NCBI GenBank assembly: GCA_002842135.1
Contig: PHCD01000020.1
Coordinates: 1 to 22,182, forward strand
DNA length: 22,182 nucleotides
DNA from: Betaproteobacteria bacterium HGW-Betaproteobacteria-8
GTDB taxonomy: Bacteria; Pseudomonadota; Gammaproteobacteria; Burkholderiales; Methylophilaceae
Direction: 5' to 3'
The number at the start of each line of letters is the position of its first letter. The stretch's first letter is position 1. The notes under the pieces were generated by a model that worked only from the letters and a program-made list of their open reading frames with translations, made no database searches and was not told where the DNA came from. Position numbers and translations under genes: made by a program. This document shows positions 1-7,503 of the stretch, piece by piece.

Positions 1-27
1 ACATGTTGTCGCAGGCAGGCTTCTCAA

Positions 28-423
28 TCAGCTAAACCGGGCTTGCGGCAGCAGCATGTCCTGCCATGGCTCATGCCCTGCCCGGATGATGTCGCGCAGA
101 CCCCATGGAACGATGACGAGAATCGCCAGGCCCCAGACCGCCAGCCACATGGTCAGATTGCTACCCAGCAAGTGGCTCAGTTGCTCAGTGAAATTGAGTG
201 CCGCCACCAGCGATCCGACCAGGCCGTAAAAACGATAACCGGCTGGCCGCAGGTAATCCGCGATGCGCGGATTGGGATGATGGATCAGGGAGGCATAGAC
301 GAAAATCGAAGCCGCGATCCACAGCATGAGTAGCGGCGGAATCAACACGGCCACGATGGAAGCGATATTGAAGACTCTGGCACTCAGCTTCTGCTGACTG
401 GCGCTGATGATATGGTCGGACAC
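28..423 (-). CDS. small integral membrane protein, unknown function
   Basis: This gene encodes 131 residues with two clear hydrophobic segments, about residues 18-47 and 92-110. A weaker apolar stretch lies at about 66-78, so it is probably an inner-membrane protein. I do not recognise the family. The start is GTG at 423-421, supported by a GGAG ribosome-binding site six bases upstream on the minus strand. A TAGAAT -10 element and a RegA-type box lie just upstream (457-501), so the gene probably has its own promoter. It is the last gene of a minus-strand cluster with the sialidase-fold protein and the TonB receptor. It shares its promoter design with the receptor, which suggests a common job. 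Reality of the gene is well supported; its function is unknown. Confidence 0.72.
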   Translation of the reverse strand: MSDHIISASQQKLSARVFNIASIVAVLIPPLLMLWIAASIFVYASLIHHPNPRIADYLRPAGYRFYGLVGSLVAALNFTEQLSHLLGSNLTMWLAVWGLAILVIVPWGLRDIIRAGHEPWQDMLLPQARFS

Positions 424-456
424 GACAAACTCCGGCTTGCGTTGATCTTGTTGCCG

Positions 457-501
457 ATTCTATGAAGTTTTCGCGCCGATAAAAATGTGACACGTTGCCG
501 C
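457..501 (-). promoter_or_regulatory. candidate RegA-box promoter for the 28-423 membrane protein gene
   Basis: On the minus strand, the 15-mer GCGGCAACGTGTCAC (501-487) is followed after 24 bp by TAGAAT (462-457), a near-consensus -10. No good -35 is present, as expected for an activator-dependent promoter. The predicted transcript start near 450 leaves a leader of about 27 nt. The receptor promoter at 4191-4235 repeats the same words at the same spacing. GCGGC-N5-GTCAC is one base from the GCGNC-N5-GNCGC type of site bound by RegA/PrrA/RegR regulators. Confidence 0.55.
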
Positions 502-547
502 AGGGCTTGCGATGCTCCCGGATAATCCCGAAAGCATTGCAACCCGG

Positions 548-1849
548 CTAGTCGTGAAATTGCGCTACTGGAATATGGCCGAGCGCAATACCGAAATCCG
601 GCTGCGGTTTGGTCCAGGCTACATAGAGATGATTGCCATCCCTGACCATTTGCGGAACCCCGGAATCACGGCCTGCGCTCAACTTGCCCAAACTACTGAC
701 TTCCCTGACTTGCCCGTGTATATCGATAATCCGCACGACCAGCTCCGATGTCTTTTTGCCCGGATTCGCCATCCATGAGATAAGCGCGCGATCATCATCC
801 AGCCACAAGGCATCGATACGCCCCAGAGGCCGCCGGTCATCCAGGTCGACCGGCACAGAAAATTCCTGCCCGCCATTGCTCGATATCGCTGCACGTACCC
901 TGGGTCTGTCGCCTTCCGCCGTGAACCACGCAGCCAACACGCGATTCTCACGTGCAGTCAGTGCAGGGCCATTGACCGGACAACCCGCGATTTTCCATTG
1001 CTCGCCGCCCAAGGGCTGCGATGCTTTCCAGTTTCCGTCAACCAGACGGGCAACGCGGTTATCCCGGATCTCGTCGTCCGTGCGGCCTCTCCAGGCTGCA
1101 ACCGTGCCATCCGGCACAGAGGCAACAGCGGTCCAGCAGCAGGTGCAGGTATTGCCGTCCACCACCTGCTCGGCCTCCATCGAACCATCGGCAAGCACGC
1201 GTGTATACATCAAGGAAAAGTTGCCGGAATGGCTCGCATGGTGCCCCTCGTGCCCGGGCGGTGGCGGGTGGCTGACAAAATCCCGGCCATCCAGCCAGAT
1301 GACACCTGCCGCGCCACGATCAGCGAAAATACTGACAAAGCCATGCTCGGCCGCCTTGCCATCGCGATGCGGACTACCGATTTGCCGCCAGCTCATGCCG
1401 GCATCGTTGGAGATGGCGAGCGCGATATCGTAATCATAGGTGTTGCCGCCGGGCTGCTTGACCAGCCAGTGCGCGAGCCAGAATGTATCGTCGATAGCCA
1501 CCACCGAAGGGAAATCGGACCAGTTGACGAACCAGCCCTGCCCCTGCGTCACAATACCGTCGCGTTGCCATTGTCCATCCTTGAGCAAGGCATACTTCAA
1601 CACATGCTGGTCACCGGCAGGCTCGACCCAGCTCATGATGGCCCCGCCACCGGGTACCGTTGTCAGTCTCGGTAGCCGTGCAGCGCCAGCGGCCGGCGTT
1701 TCCATTTGCTCGACCGGGATTGCGGACTCCCCCCGATAAAGGGTTGCCGCTATCAGCAGTATTGCCAGCAACACTGCCAGCAAAAGCAGTCTCAAACGCC
1801 AGGAGAACCTCAATATGCTACCCGCCTTATAAAATGCGACCTTATGCAA
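548..1849 (-). CDS. membrane-anchored sialidase-fold (BNR/Asp-box) protein with Cys/His clusters
   Basis: This gene encodes up to 433 residues. A hydrophobic anchor or uncleaved signal (about residues 19-37) follows a basic stretch, so the bulk should face the periplasm. A canonical Asp box, SNDAGMSW, lies at residues 147-154, and a degenerate one (SSNGGQEF) lies near 323-330. These support a six-bladed beta-propeller of the sialidase/BNR type. No set of sialidase arginines was identified, so enzymatic sialidase activity should not be assumed. Unusual features are a His-rich loop GHEGHHASH (about 199-207) and CTCCW (235-239), plus Cys290. Together these could bind a metal, which is inference. 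No ATG fits the start: TTG at 1849 is the outermost option, while TTG at 1813 puts the anchor at the very N-terminus and has an AAGGCGGG-like ribosome site. It lies downstream of the TonB receptor gene on the same strand. Confidence 0.72.
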   Translation of the reverse strand: MHKVAFYKAGSILRFSWRLRLLLLAVLLAILLIAATLYRGESAIPVEQMETPAAGAARLPRLTTVPGGGAIMSWVEPAGDQHVLKYALLKDGQWQRDGIVTQGQGWFVNWSDFPSVVAIDDTFWLAHWLVKQPGGNTYDYDIALAISNDAGMSWRQIGSPHRDGKAAEHGFVSIFADRGAAGVIWLDGRDFVSHPPPPGHEGHHASHSGNFSLMYTRVLADGSMEAEQVVDGNTCTCCWTAVASVPDGTVAAWRGRTDDEIRDNRVARLVDGNWKASQPLGGEQWKIAGCPVNGPALTARENRVLAAWFTAEGDRPRVRAAISSNGGQEFSVPVDLDDRRPLGRIDALWLDDDRALISWMANPGKKTSELVVRIIDIHGQVREVSSLGKLSAGRDSGVPQMVRDGNHLYVAWTKPQPDFGIALGHIPVAQFHD

Positions 1850-1869
1850 TGATCCTGAAGAACATAGTT

Positions 1870-2046
1870 AGCCACAGAGTTCACAGAGAAAAAAACAGGA
1901 GGTTACCGAAATCATGGCTTCTACCTATCAGGTAATTCCCTCAACACCCACAATCTGCTTTGTCTCTGTGTTGGCGCCAACAATAGGCGCTTCGCGCCAT
2001 TGGTGGCGGACATGCCCCATGCGGGTACTCCGTGAACTCTGTGGCT
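1870..2046. repeat. intergenic element with 19-bp imperfect terminal inverted repeats
   Basis: The ends AGCCACAGAGTTCACAGAG (1870-1888) and CTCCGTGAACTCTGTGGCT (2028-2046) are inverted copies matching at 18 of 19 positions. Inside lie the 12-bp palindrome GTTGGCGCCAAC (1970-1981) and a GGCGC-TTC-GCGCC hairpin (1986-1998). No coding region or clear target duplication is visible. From memory, CCACAGAG...CACAGAG words are common in dispersed extragenic repeats of several bacteria, so this is probably one copy of such a repeat. It fills the gap of about 220 bp between the receptor gene and the sialidase-fold gene. It could fold in the transcript and affect read-through. Confidence 0.6.
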
Positions 2047-2071
2047 TGAATTAGGGCTTTCAGGATGATGC

Positions 2072-4162
2072 TCAGAAATTTACCATCATCCTTGCATAAG
2101 CGGTCAGCGGGTCGCCACGATAGACGGAAAAATTATTGTTGCCGGTGTAGTACTCCTTGTCGAACAGGTTCTGCACGAACAGCTCGGCCTTCAGGCGCGG
2201 ATCGATCTGCCACGCCAGAGAGGCATCCACCGTGGTGTAGGACGGCAGCTTGTAGGTATTGGAAATGGTGCCGTAGCGCTCACCGACATGATTTGCGCCG
2301 AGGCCGACATGCACGTTGGGCAGCAGGCGGTAGCGCGTCCACAAATTCGCTTGTAGATGCGCGATGTTGCCCAGGCGGTTGCCGACATCGCCGTCGTTAC
2401 TCTTGGTGATCTCGGCGTCGATGTAAGCCAACCCGCCGCTCAGGTACCAGTCGGAGGCCGCCTGCCACGCACCCTCCAACTCAACGCCGCGCGAGCGCTG
2501 CTCGCCGCTCTGGATTTGAAAGCCGGGATTGGAAGGATCTTCGGTCGTCGCATTTTCAAACCGGATATGGAACAGGGAAAGACTGGCGCTTAACTTGTCC
2601 GACTGATGCTTGATGCCGATTTCGCGTTGGCGGCTGCGCTCCGGTTCAAACGGCTTGTTATCGGCTGAAATTCCGCCAATAACGCCCTCAATCGACATTG
2701 CCGTACTCATGCCGGCGAACAACGACCATTGCGGATCGAGCAGATAGGAAGCGCCGACCTGGAAGGTGTTGGTGCGGTCGTCCTGATCGCTGCTGTCGGG
2801 CGTATCAATGCGGCTCTCGACCTGACGCAGGCCGAGCAGCAGGTTGAACCGGTCGGTCAGCTTGATCAGGTCCTGCACGTAGAACTCGTCGGTATCCGCC
2901 TGGCCGCTGAACGTGCTGAGCGCCCCGACCGCCGGCAATACATTGGAATAGACCGGGTTATACGGATTGATGGCCGTCACACCGGCAAAATTGGACCAGT
3001 CGCCTTTCCATTCATGCCGCTCGGCTGTGTAGCCGAGCGCTACCTGATGCGCCATGCCAGCAAGGTCGAAACGGCCTTTCAGTTCCAGCTCATAGGTATC
3101 GGTCATATCCCGTTCATGAAAATTAAAGCGGCCGTTGCGGCTGATCAAGCCACCGCCGATTGGATCACGCAACCGCACCTGCTGCTGGTTGACGTTGAAT
3201 TCGAAGCGCTGGTAGCGCGGGCTCAGTGTCCAGTTCTCGGCAATATCGATCTCGAGCCAGGTCTGGATCAGCGGCGACCAGGTATTGAGATAGTCGAACG
3301 CCGGCTCGCCCAGATAGGTACTGCGCTTGCCGCTGAAACCGACCGGCAGCCCCGGGTTGGGCGAACTCTCGCGCTGCTGGTATTCCGTCATGAAAAAGGC
3401 CCGTACTGGGCCGCCACGGTCCCAAGTCAGGGTCAGGCCGACATTGTCGCGGTCAATATCCTGATGGTCGACAAAAGTGCCGGAACGCTCGATTTCACCA
3501 TTGAGGCGGATACCGAGACCAGTATCGCCAATCGCGCCGGTCAGATCAAAGCCGCCGATTTTTGTATCGTACTGACCAAGTGTGACATGAGCGCTACCGG
3601 AAAAATCGCGTTCCGGCCGCTTGGTGATCATGTGAATGCTGCCGCCCAGGCCTTCCATGCCGAGGGCAACACTACCCGGCCCCTTGATGACTTCGACCCG
3701 CTCGACATTGCTGAAGGCGGATTGATCGACATCCTCGAAAAAGAGCTGGCGAAAACCGTTACGTGTCACGGATGCATCGAAACCACGTATCTTCCAGGAC
3801 ATACTGGCAAATGGTGCCGTCCGGCTGTTGCCGCTGTAGGCCGACGGCACGCTTTTCAGCACATCGCCCACATCAATCGCCCCGCTGTCCTGAATCTGCG
3901 CCCAGTTGATTGCCTGGCTGCTCTGCGGCACGATCAGGTTGTCTGCCTGAAAACGGGTAACAGCGGTCGACTTCGGCGTTGCGTATTTTTCCGACATCTC
4001 CATCGTACTTTGCACTTCCACTGGCGTCAGGCTGATATCAATGGCATCAGGCTGTTTCAACCGACTGTCAGCCAGACGAGTATCGGCATCTTCCGGCCCT
4101 GCGAACACTGATGTATTTGCAAAAGCTCCCAGCAAAACCAGAACCATCATTCTTATAGACAT
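2072..4162 (-). CDS. TonB-dependent outer-membrane receptor (siderophore-receptor-like)
   Basis: The 696-residue product starts with a cleavable signal peptide (MSIRMMVLVLL..., cleavage near VFA-G at about residue 22). Next comes a plug domain at about residues 60-185. It contains the conserved stretch FSNVERVEVIKGPGSVALG and a GGSIHMITKRP motif, as in siderophore-type receptors. The rest is rich in alternating beta strands and ends in an aromatic residue (...MMVNF), as outer-membrane barrels do. It should import a metal chelate or other large ligand using TonB-ExbBD energy. The substrate cannot be read from the sequence. The start ATG at 4162 has an AAGGGG ribosome site. A RegA-type box and a -10 element lie directly upstream, and no clear Fur box was seen. 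Two minus-strand genes follow it. Confidence 0.9.
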   Translation of the reverse strand: MSIRMMVLVLLGAFANTSVFAGPEDADTRLADSRLKQPDAIDISLTPVEVQSTMEMSEKYATPKSTAVTRFQADNLIVPQSSQAINWAQIQDSGAIDVGDVLKSVPSAYSGNSRTAPFASMSWKIRGFDASVTRNGFRQLFFEDVDQSAFSNVERVEVIKGPGSVALGMEGLGGSIHMITKRPERDFSGSAHVTLGQYDTKIGGFDLTGAIGDTGLGIRLNGEIERSGTFVDHQDIDRDNVGLTLTWDRGGPVRAFFMTEYQQRESSPNPGLPVGFSGKRSTYLGEPAFDYLNTWSPLIQTWLEIDIAENWTLSPRYQRFEFNVNQQQVRLRDPIGGGLISRNGRFNFHERDMTDTYELELKGRFDLAGMAHQVALGYTAERHEWKGDWSNFAGVTAINPYNPVYSNVLPAVGALSTFSGQADTDEFYVQDLIKLTDRFNLLLGLRQVESRIDTPDSSDQDDRTNTFQVGASYLLDPQWSLFAGMSTAMSIEGVIGGISADNKPFEPERSRQREIGIKHQSDKLSASLSLFHIRFENATTEDPSNPGFQIQSGEQRSRGVELEGAWQAASDWYLSGGLAYIDAEITKSNDGDVGNRLGNIAHLQANLWTRYRLLPNVHVGLGANHVGERYGTISNTYKLPSYTTVDASLAWQIDPRLKAELFVQNLFDKEYYTGNNNFSVYRGDPLTAYARMMVNF

Positions 4163-4190
4163 AGAATCCCCTTATTTTTGTTCTCGGCGC

Positions 4191-4235
4191 ATTCTATGGC
4201 CTGGAGCGGCTGGATAGAATGTGACATATTGCCGC
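4191..4235 (-). promoter_or_regulatory. candidate RegA-box promoter of the TonB receptor gene
   Basis: On the minus strand, GCGGCAATATGTCAC (4235-4221) is followed after 24 bp by TAGAAT (4196-4191). The predicted start near 4184 gives a leader of about 21 nt carrying AAGGGG. The box would span about -37 to -51, the usual place for an activator touching RNA polymerase, and the -35 region is poor. The promoter at 457-501 has the same layout, including the shared words CATAGAAT and TGTCACATT exactly 19 bp apart. Confidence 0.58.
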
Positions 4236-4257
4236 AGGCATGCCTGGGCAAATGCCC
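4235..4257. repeat. two adjoining palindromes in the receptor-regB intergenic region
   Basis: CAGGCATGCCTG (4235-4246) is a perfect 12-bp palindrome. GGGCAAATGCCC (4246-4257) is a second, imperfect one with five-base arms around a two-base centre. They lie between the two divergently oriented RegA-type boxes. They could be an extra operator or simply a small hairpin. No regulator can be named from the sequence. Confidence 0.35.
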
Positions 4258-4293
4258 AAGCAAACAAAAGAAAAATCAGGAAACCGGGTAAAC

Positions 4294-4337
4294 GCGGCAA
4301 TTTGACGCAACAACGTCGTGCAATTGAGGGATAAAAT
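4294..4337 (+). promoter_or_regulatory. candidate RegA-box promoter of regB
   Basis: GCGGCAATTTGACGC (4294-4308) matches the GCGNC-N5-GNCGC class of RegA/PrrA sites exactly. It is followed after 23 bp by TAAAAT (4332-4337). With a -10 there, transcription would begin at or next to the ATG at 4344, so the regB transcript may be leaderless or nearly so. The arrangement parallels the two minus-strand promoters at 457-501 and 4191-4235. It implies that the regulator controls its own kinase gene. Confidence 0.45.
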
Positions 4338-4343
4338 CTCCTT

Positions 4344-5618
4344 ATGTTCACAAGACATTTTCATCCGCACACGGCAGCCACCAAAAACCTGCGTCGCCTG
4401 TTCTGGCTGCGCAATGTCATCATCGGCTTTTTGACGTCAATCGCACTGCTCCTGCTGCACCTGAACATTCCGGTTGACCCGTTGCCCATAGGAGTAGCCC
4501 TGACAGGCATGTTGCTGCTGAATGTCATGACCTGGTGGCGATTGCGCGATCCGGTTGGGGTCAGTGAAACTGAACTGCTGGTGCAACTGCTGGGCGACAT
4601 CGTCACACTGACAACACTGTTCTACTTTACCGGCGGCTACAGCAACCCCTTTGTATGGATGTACCTGCTGCCGCTGGCGATTGCCGCCGTAGCGCTCAAT
4701 ACGCTTTATGTCTGGTTGATAGCCGGATTGGCCGTGTTCAGCTACTCCATGCTGGTGTTCTTCCACATTCCGCTATCGCATCTGCATGTACATGCCGGCG
4801 TCGGCATGAATCTCGATATCCATCTTGTCGGCATGTGGCTGGGCTTTGTGGTGAGTGCGGGCATATTTGCCTTCTTCGTTACCCGCATCGGGCAAAACCT
4901 GCGTGAGTACGACCGCATAACGGCGGATGCTCGTGAATCCGCTCTCGAGAGTGAACGCATGCTGGCACTGGGGGCACTGGCTACTGCTGCTGCCCACGAA
5001 CTGGGTACGCCCTTGGCGACCATGGCCGTGCTGACCAAGGAAATGAGCGAGGAATACGCCCATGAACCGCAGTTGCAGCAAGATTTAGCCCTGCTGCGTA
5101 AACAGGTGGACCGCTGCAAGGATATCCTGACCTCACTGACCTCTTCGGCAGGGGATGCGCGCGCAGTCGATGCCAATGGCATTGCGCTCGACGACTACCT
5201 CGAAAACACGATCCAGCGCTGGCGAGATATCCGCCCCGCCGTACAACTGAGCTGCGCCATCAAAGGCAGCACCCCGGCACCGAAGATTGTCACCGACCTG
5301 ACCCTGGGCATGGCTCTGATCAACCTGCTCGACAATGCAGCCGATGCCTCGCCCGAGCGCGTGGACATAGAAGGCGAATGGGACCACTCGCTGCTGACGC
5401 TGAATATCCGGGACTACGGTGCCGGCATGACAGAAGAAGCGGCCCGGCATGCGGGTACACCGTTCTTTACCACCAAACGCGAAGAAGGCATGGGACTGGG
5501 CCTCTATCTTTCCCGCATCATCCTCGGGCGCTTTAATGGCAGCGTGAAACTGGACAAGCATCCGGACAGCGGCACCATCACCTGCATCCGCCTGCCGCTG
5601 ACCGGACTGGCGGCATAA
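4344..5618 (+). CDS. regB: redox sensor histidine kinase RegB/PrrB/RoxS type
   Basis: This 424-residue kinase has about six N-terminal membrane segments (residues 22-180). The loop motif GGYSNPF (97-103) matches the GGxxNPF quinone-sensing signature of RegB. The phosphoacceptor His218 lies in AAHELGTPLA. Cys258 in VDRCKDIL corresponds to the redox-active cysteine of the family. An N box (INLLDNAADAS) and glycine motifs (DYGAGM, GMGLGLYLS) complete the ATPase domain. The family senses the redox state of the quinone pool and phosphorylates a RegA-type regulator. That regulator is encoded at 9010, on the far side of the cyd operon, which is an unusual separation. The start ATG at 4344 lacks a well-placed Shine-Dalgarno sequence, in keeping with a leaderless transcript. 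Confidence 0.93.
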   Translation: MFTRHFHPHTAATKNLRRLFWLRNVIIGFLTSIALLLLHLNIPVDPLPIGVALTGMLLLNVMTWWRLRDPVGVSETELLVQLLGDIVTLTTLFYFTGGYSNPFVWMYLLPLAIAAVALNTLYVWLIAGLAVFSYSMLVFFHIPLSHLHVHAGVGMNLDIHLVGMWLGFVVSAGIFAFFVTRIGQNLREYDRITADARESALESERMLALGALATAAAHELGTPLATMAVLTKEMSEEYAHEPQLQQDLALLRKQVDRCKDILTSLTSSAGDARAVDANGIALDDYLENTIQRWRDIRPAVQLSCAIKGSTPAPKIVTDLTLGMALINLLDNAADASPERVDIEGEWDHSLLTLNIRDYGAGMTEEAARHAGTPFFTTKREEGMGLGLYLSRIILGRFNGSVKLDKHPDSGTITCIRLPLTGLAA

Positions 5619-5625
5619 GGTCAAT

Positions 5626-5745
5626 ATGCAGAACCCCTTGCTGAATACCGCTGCCTTTACCCGGTACACTGCATCGCTGTCCATGCTGCAACCGGCTCAG
5701 CGTCTGCCGCGTACCTCACACCGGCCCTTGACGGAACTAAACTGA
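5626..5745 (+). CDS. possible 39-codon small ORF between regB and cydP
   Basis: An ATG at 5626 has a well-spaced AAGG ribosome site that overlaps the end of regB. It opens a 39-residue frame, MQNPLLNTAAFTRYTASL..., ending at TGA 5743-5745, four bases before the cydP start. The product has no recognisable motif or membrane segment and could be noise. If translated, it could couple regB translation to cydP. This is a doubtful gene. Confidence 0.2.
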   Translation: MQNPLLNTAAFTRYTASLSMLQPAQRLPRTSHRPLTELN

Positions 5746-5749
5746 AGCC

Positions 5750-5929
5750 ATGCCGAAAACCTGGTTCCCTCGCCGCAAACGCCCTTTCCCGCTCAAATGG
5801 GAAATCACGCTGGCCCTGATCATCAAGGTCCTGCTGCTCTACGTGATCTGGGCGCTGTTTTTCGACCAGCCCATGCCCAGAGAAGACCGTGGCGAAAACA
5901 CGACCCGTATCATATTGAATAAACCCTGA
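5750..5929 (+). CDS. cydP: cytochrome bd oxidase small subunit CydP-like
   Basis: This 59-codon gene lies ten bases ahead of cydA. The product has a basic N-terminus ([18 protein letters not shown]), one transmembrane helix (about residues 18-38) and a short polar tail. Size, topology and position match the small protein called CydP, found upstream of cydA in betaproteobacteria and some gammaproteobacteria and thought to be an accessory subunit of the bd oxidase. The ribosome site is weak (GAAG), so translation may depend on the upstream reading. Identification rests on context plus overall character. Confidence 0.75.
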   Translation: MPKTWFPRRKRPFPLKWEITLALIIKVLLLYVIWALFFDQPMPREDRGENTTRIILNKP

Positions 5930-5939
5930 AGGAACTGCC

Positions 5940-7493
5940 ATGCTACCCTCTGCCGAAGTCGTCGATCTCAGCCGCCTGCAATTCGGGGCCACTGCGCTAT
6001 ACCACTTCCTGTTTGTTCCCTTGACGCTGGGGCTGTCCTGGTTGCTGGTGATCATGGAATCGGTCTATGTCATGACCGGCAAGGAAATCTACCGCGACAT
6101 GACCAAGTTCTGGGGCAAGCTGTTCGGCATCAACTTCGCCATGGGCGTCACCACCGGCATCACGCTGGAATTCCAGTTCGGCACCAACTGGGCTTATTAC
6201 TCGCACTATGTCGGCGACATCTTCGGCGCGCCGCTGGCGATTGAGGGCTTGATGGCCTTCTTCCTCGAATCGACCTTCGTCGGCCTGTTCTTCTTCGGCT
6301 GGGACCGGCTGTCCAAGGAAAAACACCTGATGGTGACTTTCCTCGTTGCCATCGGCTCCAACCTTTCCGCGCTATGGATCCTGATCGCCAACGGCTGGAT
6401 GCAGAACCCGGTGGGCGCTGCCTTCAATATCGAAACCATGCGCATGGAAATGACCAATTTCTCCGAGCTGATCTTCAACCCGGTGGCACAGGTCAAGTTC
6501 GTTCATACGGTAGCGGCGGGCTACGTCACCGCCTCCATGTTCGTACTTGGCATTTCATCCTGGTATTTGCTGAAAAAACGCGATACCGGTTTTGCCCTGC
6601 GCTCAATCGCCATCGCCTGCAGTTTCGGCCTGGCCTCCATCCTGTCGGTCATCGTGCTGGGAGATGAATCCGGTTACGCCACCGGCGAGGTGCAGAGGGT
6701 CAAACTGGCCGCTATCGAAGCGGAATGGCACACCGAGGAACCACCTGCAGCCTTTACCCTGTTCGGCTTTCCCAACCAGGCTGAAGAGCGCACCGATTAC
6801 GCGGTAAAGATCCCTTATGCGCTGGGCTTGATCGCCACCCGTTCGATCGACGAACCGGTGATCGGTATCAGCGACCTCAAGGCAGAAAACGAACAGCGTA
6901 TCCGCAGCGGCATGTTGGCTTACGATGCACTGAGCCGCCTTAAGGCTGGCAATCAGGATGCAAAAGCTGAGTTTGAGCAATACCAGGATGACCTCGGCTA
7001 TGGCTTGCTGCTGAAAAAATACACGCCGAATGTAACGGACGCCACTGAAGAACAGATCAAGTCGGCTGCCAATGACACCATCCCGCAGGTCGCCCCGCTG
7101 TTCTGGAGCTTCCGCATCATGGTCGGGCTTGGCTTCCTGTTCCTGTTTATTTTCGGCGCCGCCTTCTACTACACGGCAAAACGTCAGATCGCTGAAAAAA
7201 CCTGGCTGCTCAGGCTCTCGCTGTTTGCCATTCCACTGCCATGGATCGCCGCAGAACTGGGCTGGGTTGTCGCTGAGTATGGCCGCCAGCCGTGGACCAT
7301 CTCCGGCATCCTGCCGACCCACCTTTCCAGCTCGTCGCTGTCTGCCGGTGACCTTTACTTCAGCCTGGCGGGCTTTCTCGGTTTCTACACGCTACTGTTG
7401 ATCGTCGAGCTGTTCCTGATGTTCAAGTACGCGAGGCTCGGGCCTTCCAGCCTGCACACCGGCAAATACCACTTCGAACAAGCGACGGCCTGA
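5940..7493 (+). CDS. cydA: cytochrome bd ubiquinol oxidase subunit I
   Basis: CydA, 517 residues, carries the quinol-oxidising site and hemes b558, b595 and d of the bd oxidase in the inner membrane. It reduces oxygen to water with high affinity. His22 (in [14 protein letters not shown]), His189 (VKFVHTV) and Met394 (FRIMVG) align with the heme ligands of the E. coli protein. The GRQPW motif is present. The periplasmic Q-loop is the long, E. coli type, with [13 protein letters not shown] followed by the [13 protein letters not shown] segment. The start ATG at 5940 has an AAGGA ribosome site. The gene is the core of a cydP-cydA-cydB-cydX operon. Confidence 0.97.
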   Translation: MLPSAEVVDLSRLQFGATALYHFLFVPLTLGLSWLLVIMESVYVMTGKEIYRDMTKFWGKLFGINFAMGVTTGITLEFQFGTNWAYYSHYVGDIFGAPLAIEGLMAFFLESTFVGLFFFGWDRLSKEKHLMVTFLVAIGSNLSALWILIANGWMQNPVGAAFNIETMRMEMTNFSELIFNPVAQVKFVHTVAAGYVTASMFVLGISSWYLLKKRDTGFALRSIAIACSFGLASILSVIVLGDESGYATGEVQRVKLAAIEAEWHTEEPPAAFTLFGFPNQAEERTDYAVKIPYALGLIATRSIDEPVIGISDLKAENEQRIRSGMLAYDALSRLKAGNQDAKAEFEQYQDDLGYGLLLKKYTPNVTDATEEQIKSAANDTIPQVAPLFWSFRIMVGLGFLFLFIFGAAFYYTAKRQIAEKTWLLRLSLFAIPLPWIAAELGWVVAEYGRQPWTISGILPTHLSSSSLSAGDLYFSLAGFLGFYTLLLIVELFLMFKYARLGPSSLHTGKYHFEQATA

Positions 7494-7503
7494 GGAGAAC
7501 ATC

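Noticed and set aside
548..1849. Calling the Asp-box protein a functional sialidase
   Set aside because: Asp boxes show the propeller fold only. The arginine triad and other catalytic residues of sialidases could not be identified, and the context is a TonB receptor cluster.
2729..4111. A 460-codon open frame on the plus strand inside the TonB receptor gene
   Set aside because: It is entirely antisense to a gene with a clear signal peptide, plug and barrel, and its translation has no recognisable domain. Long antisense frames are expected in GC-rich coding DNA.
6603..7322. A 239-codon minus-strand frame within cydA
   Set aside because: It is an antisense shadow of a well-identified oxidase subunit, with no motif or ribosome-binding support.
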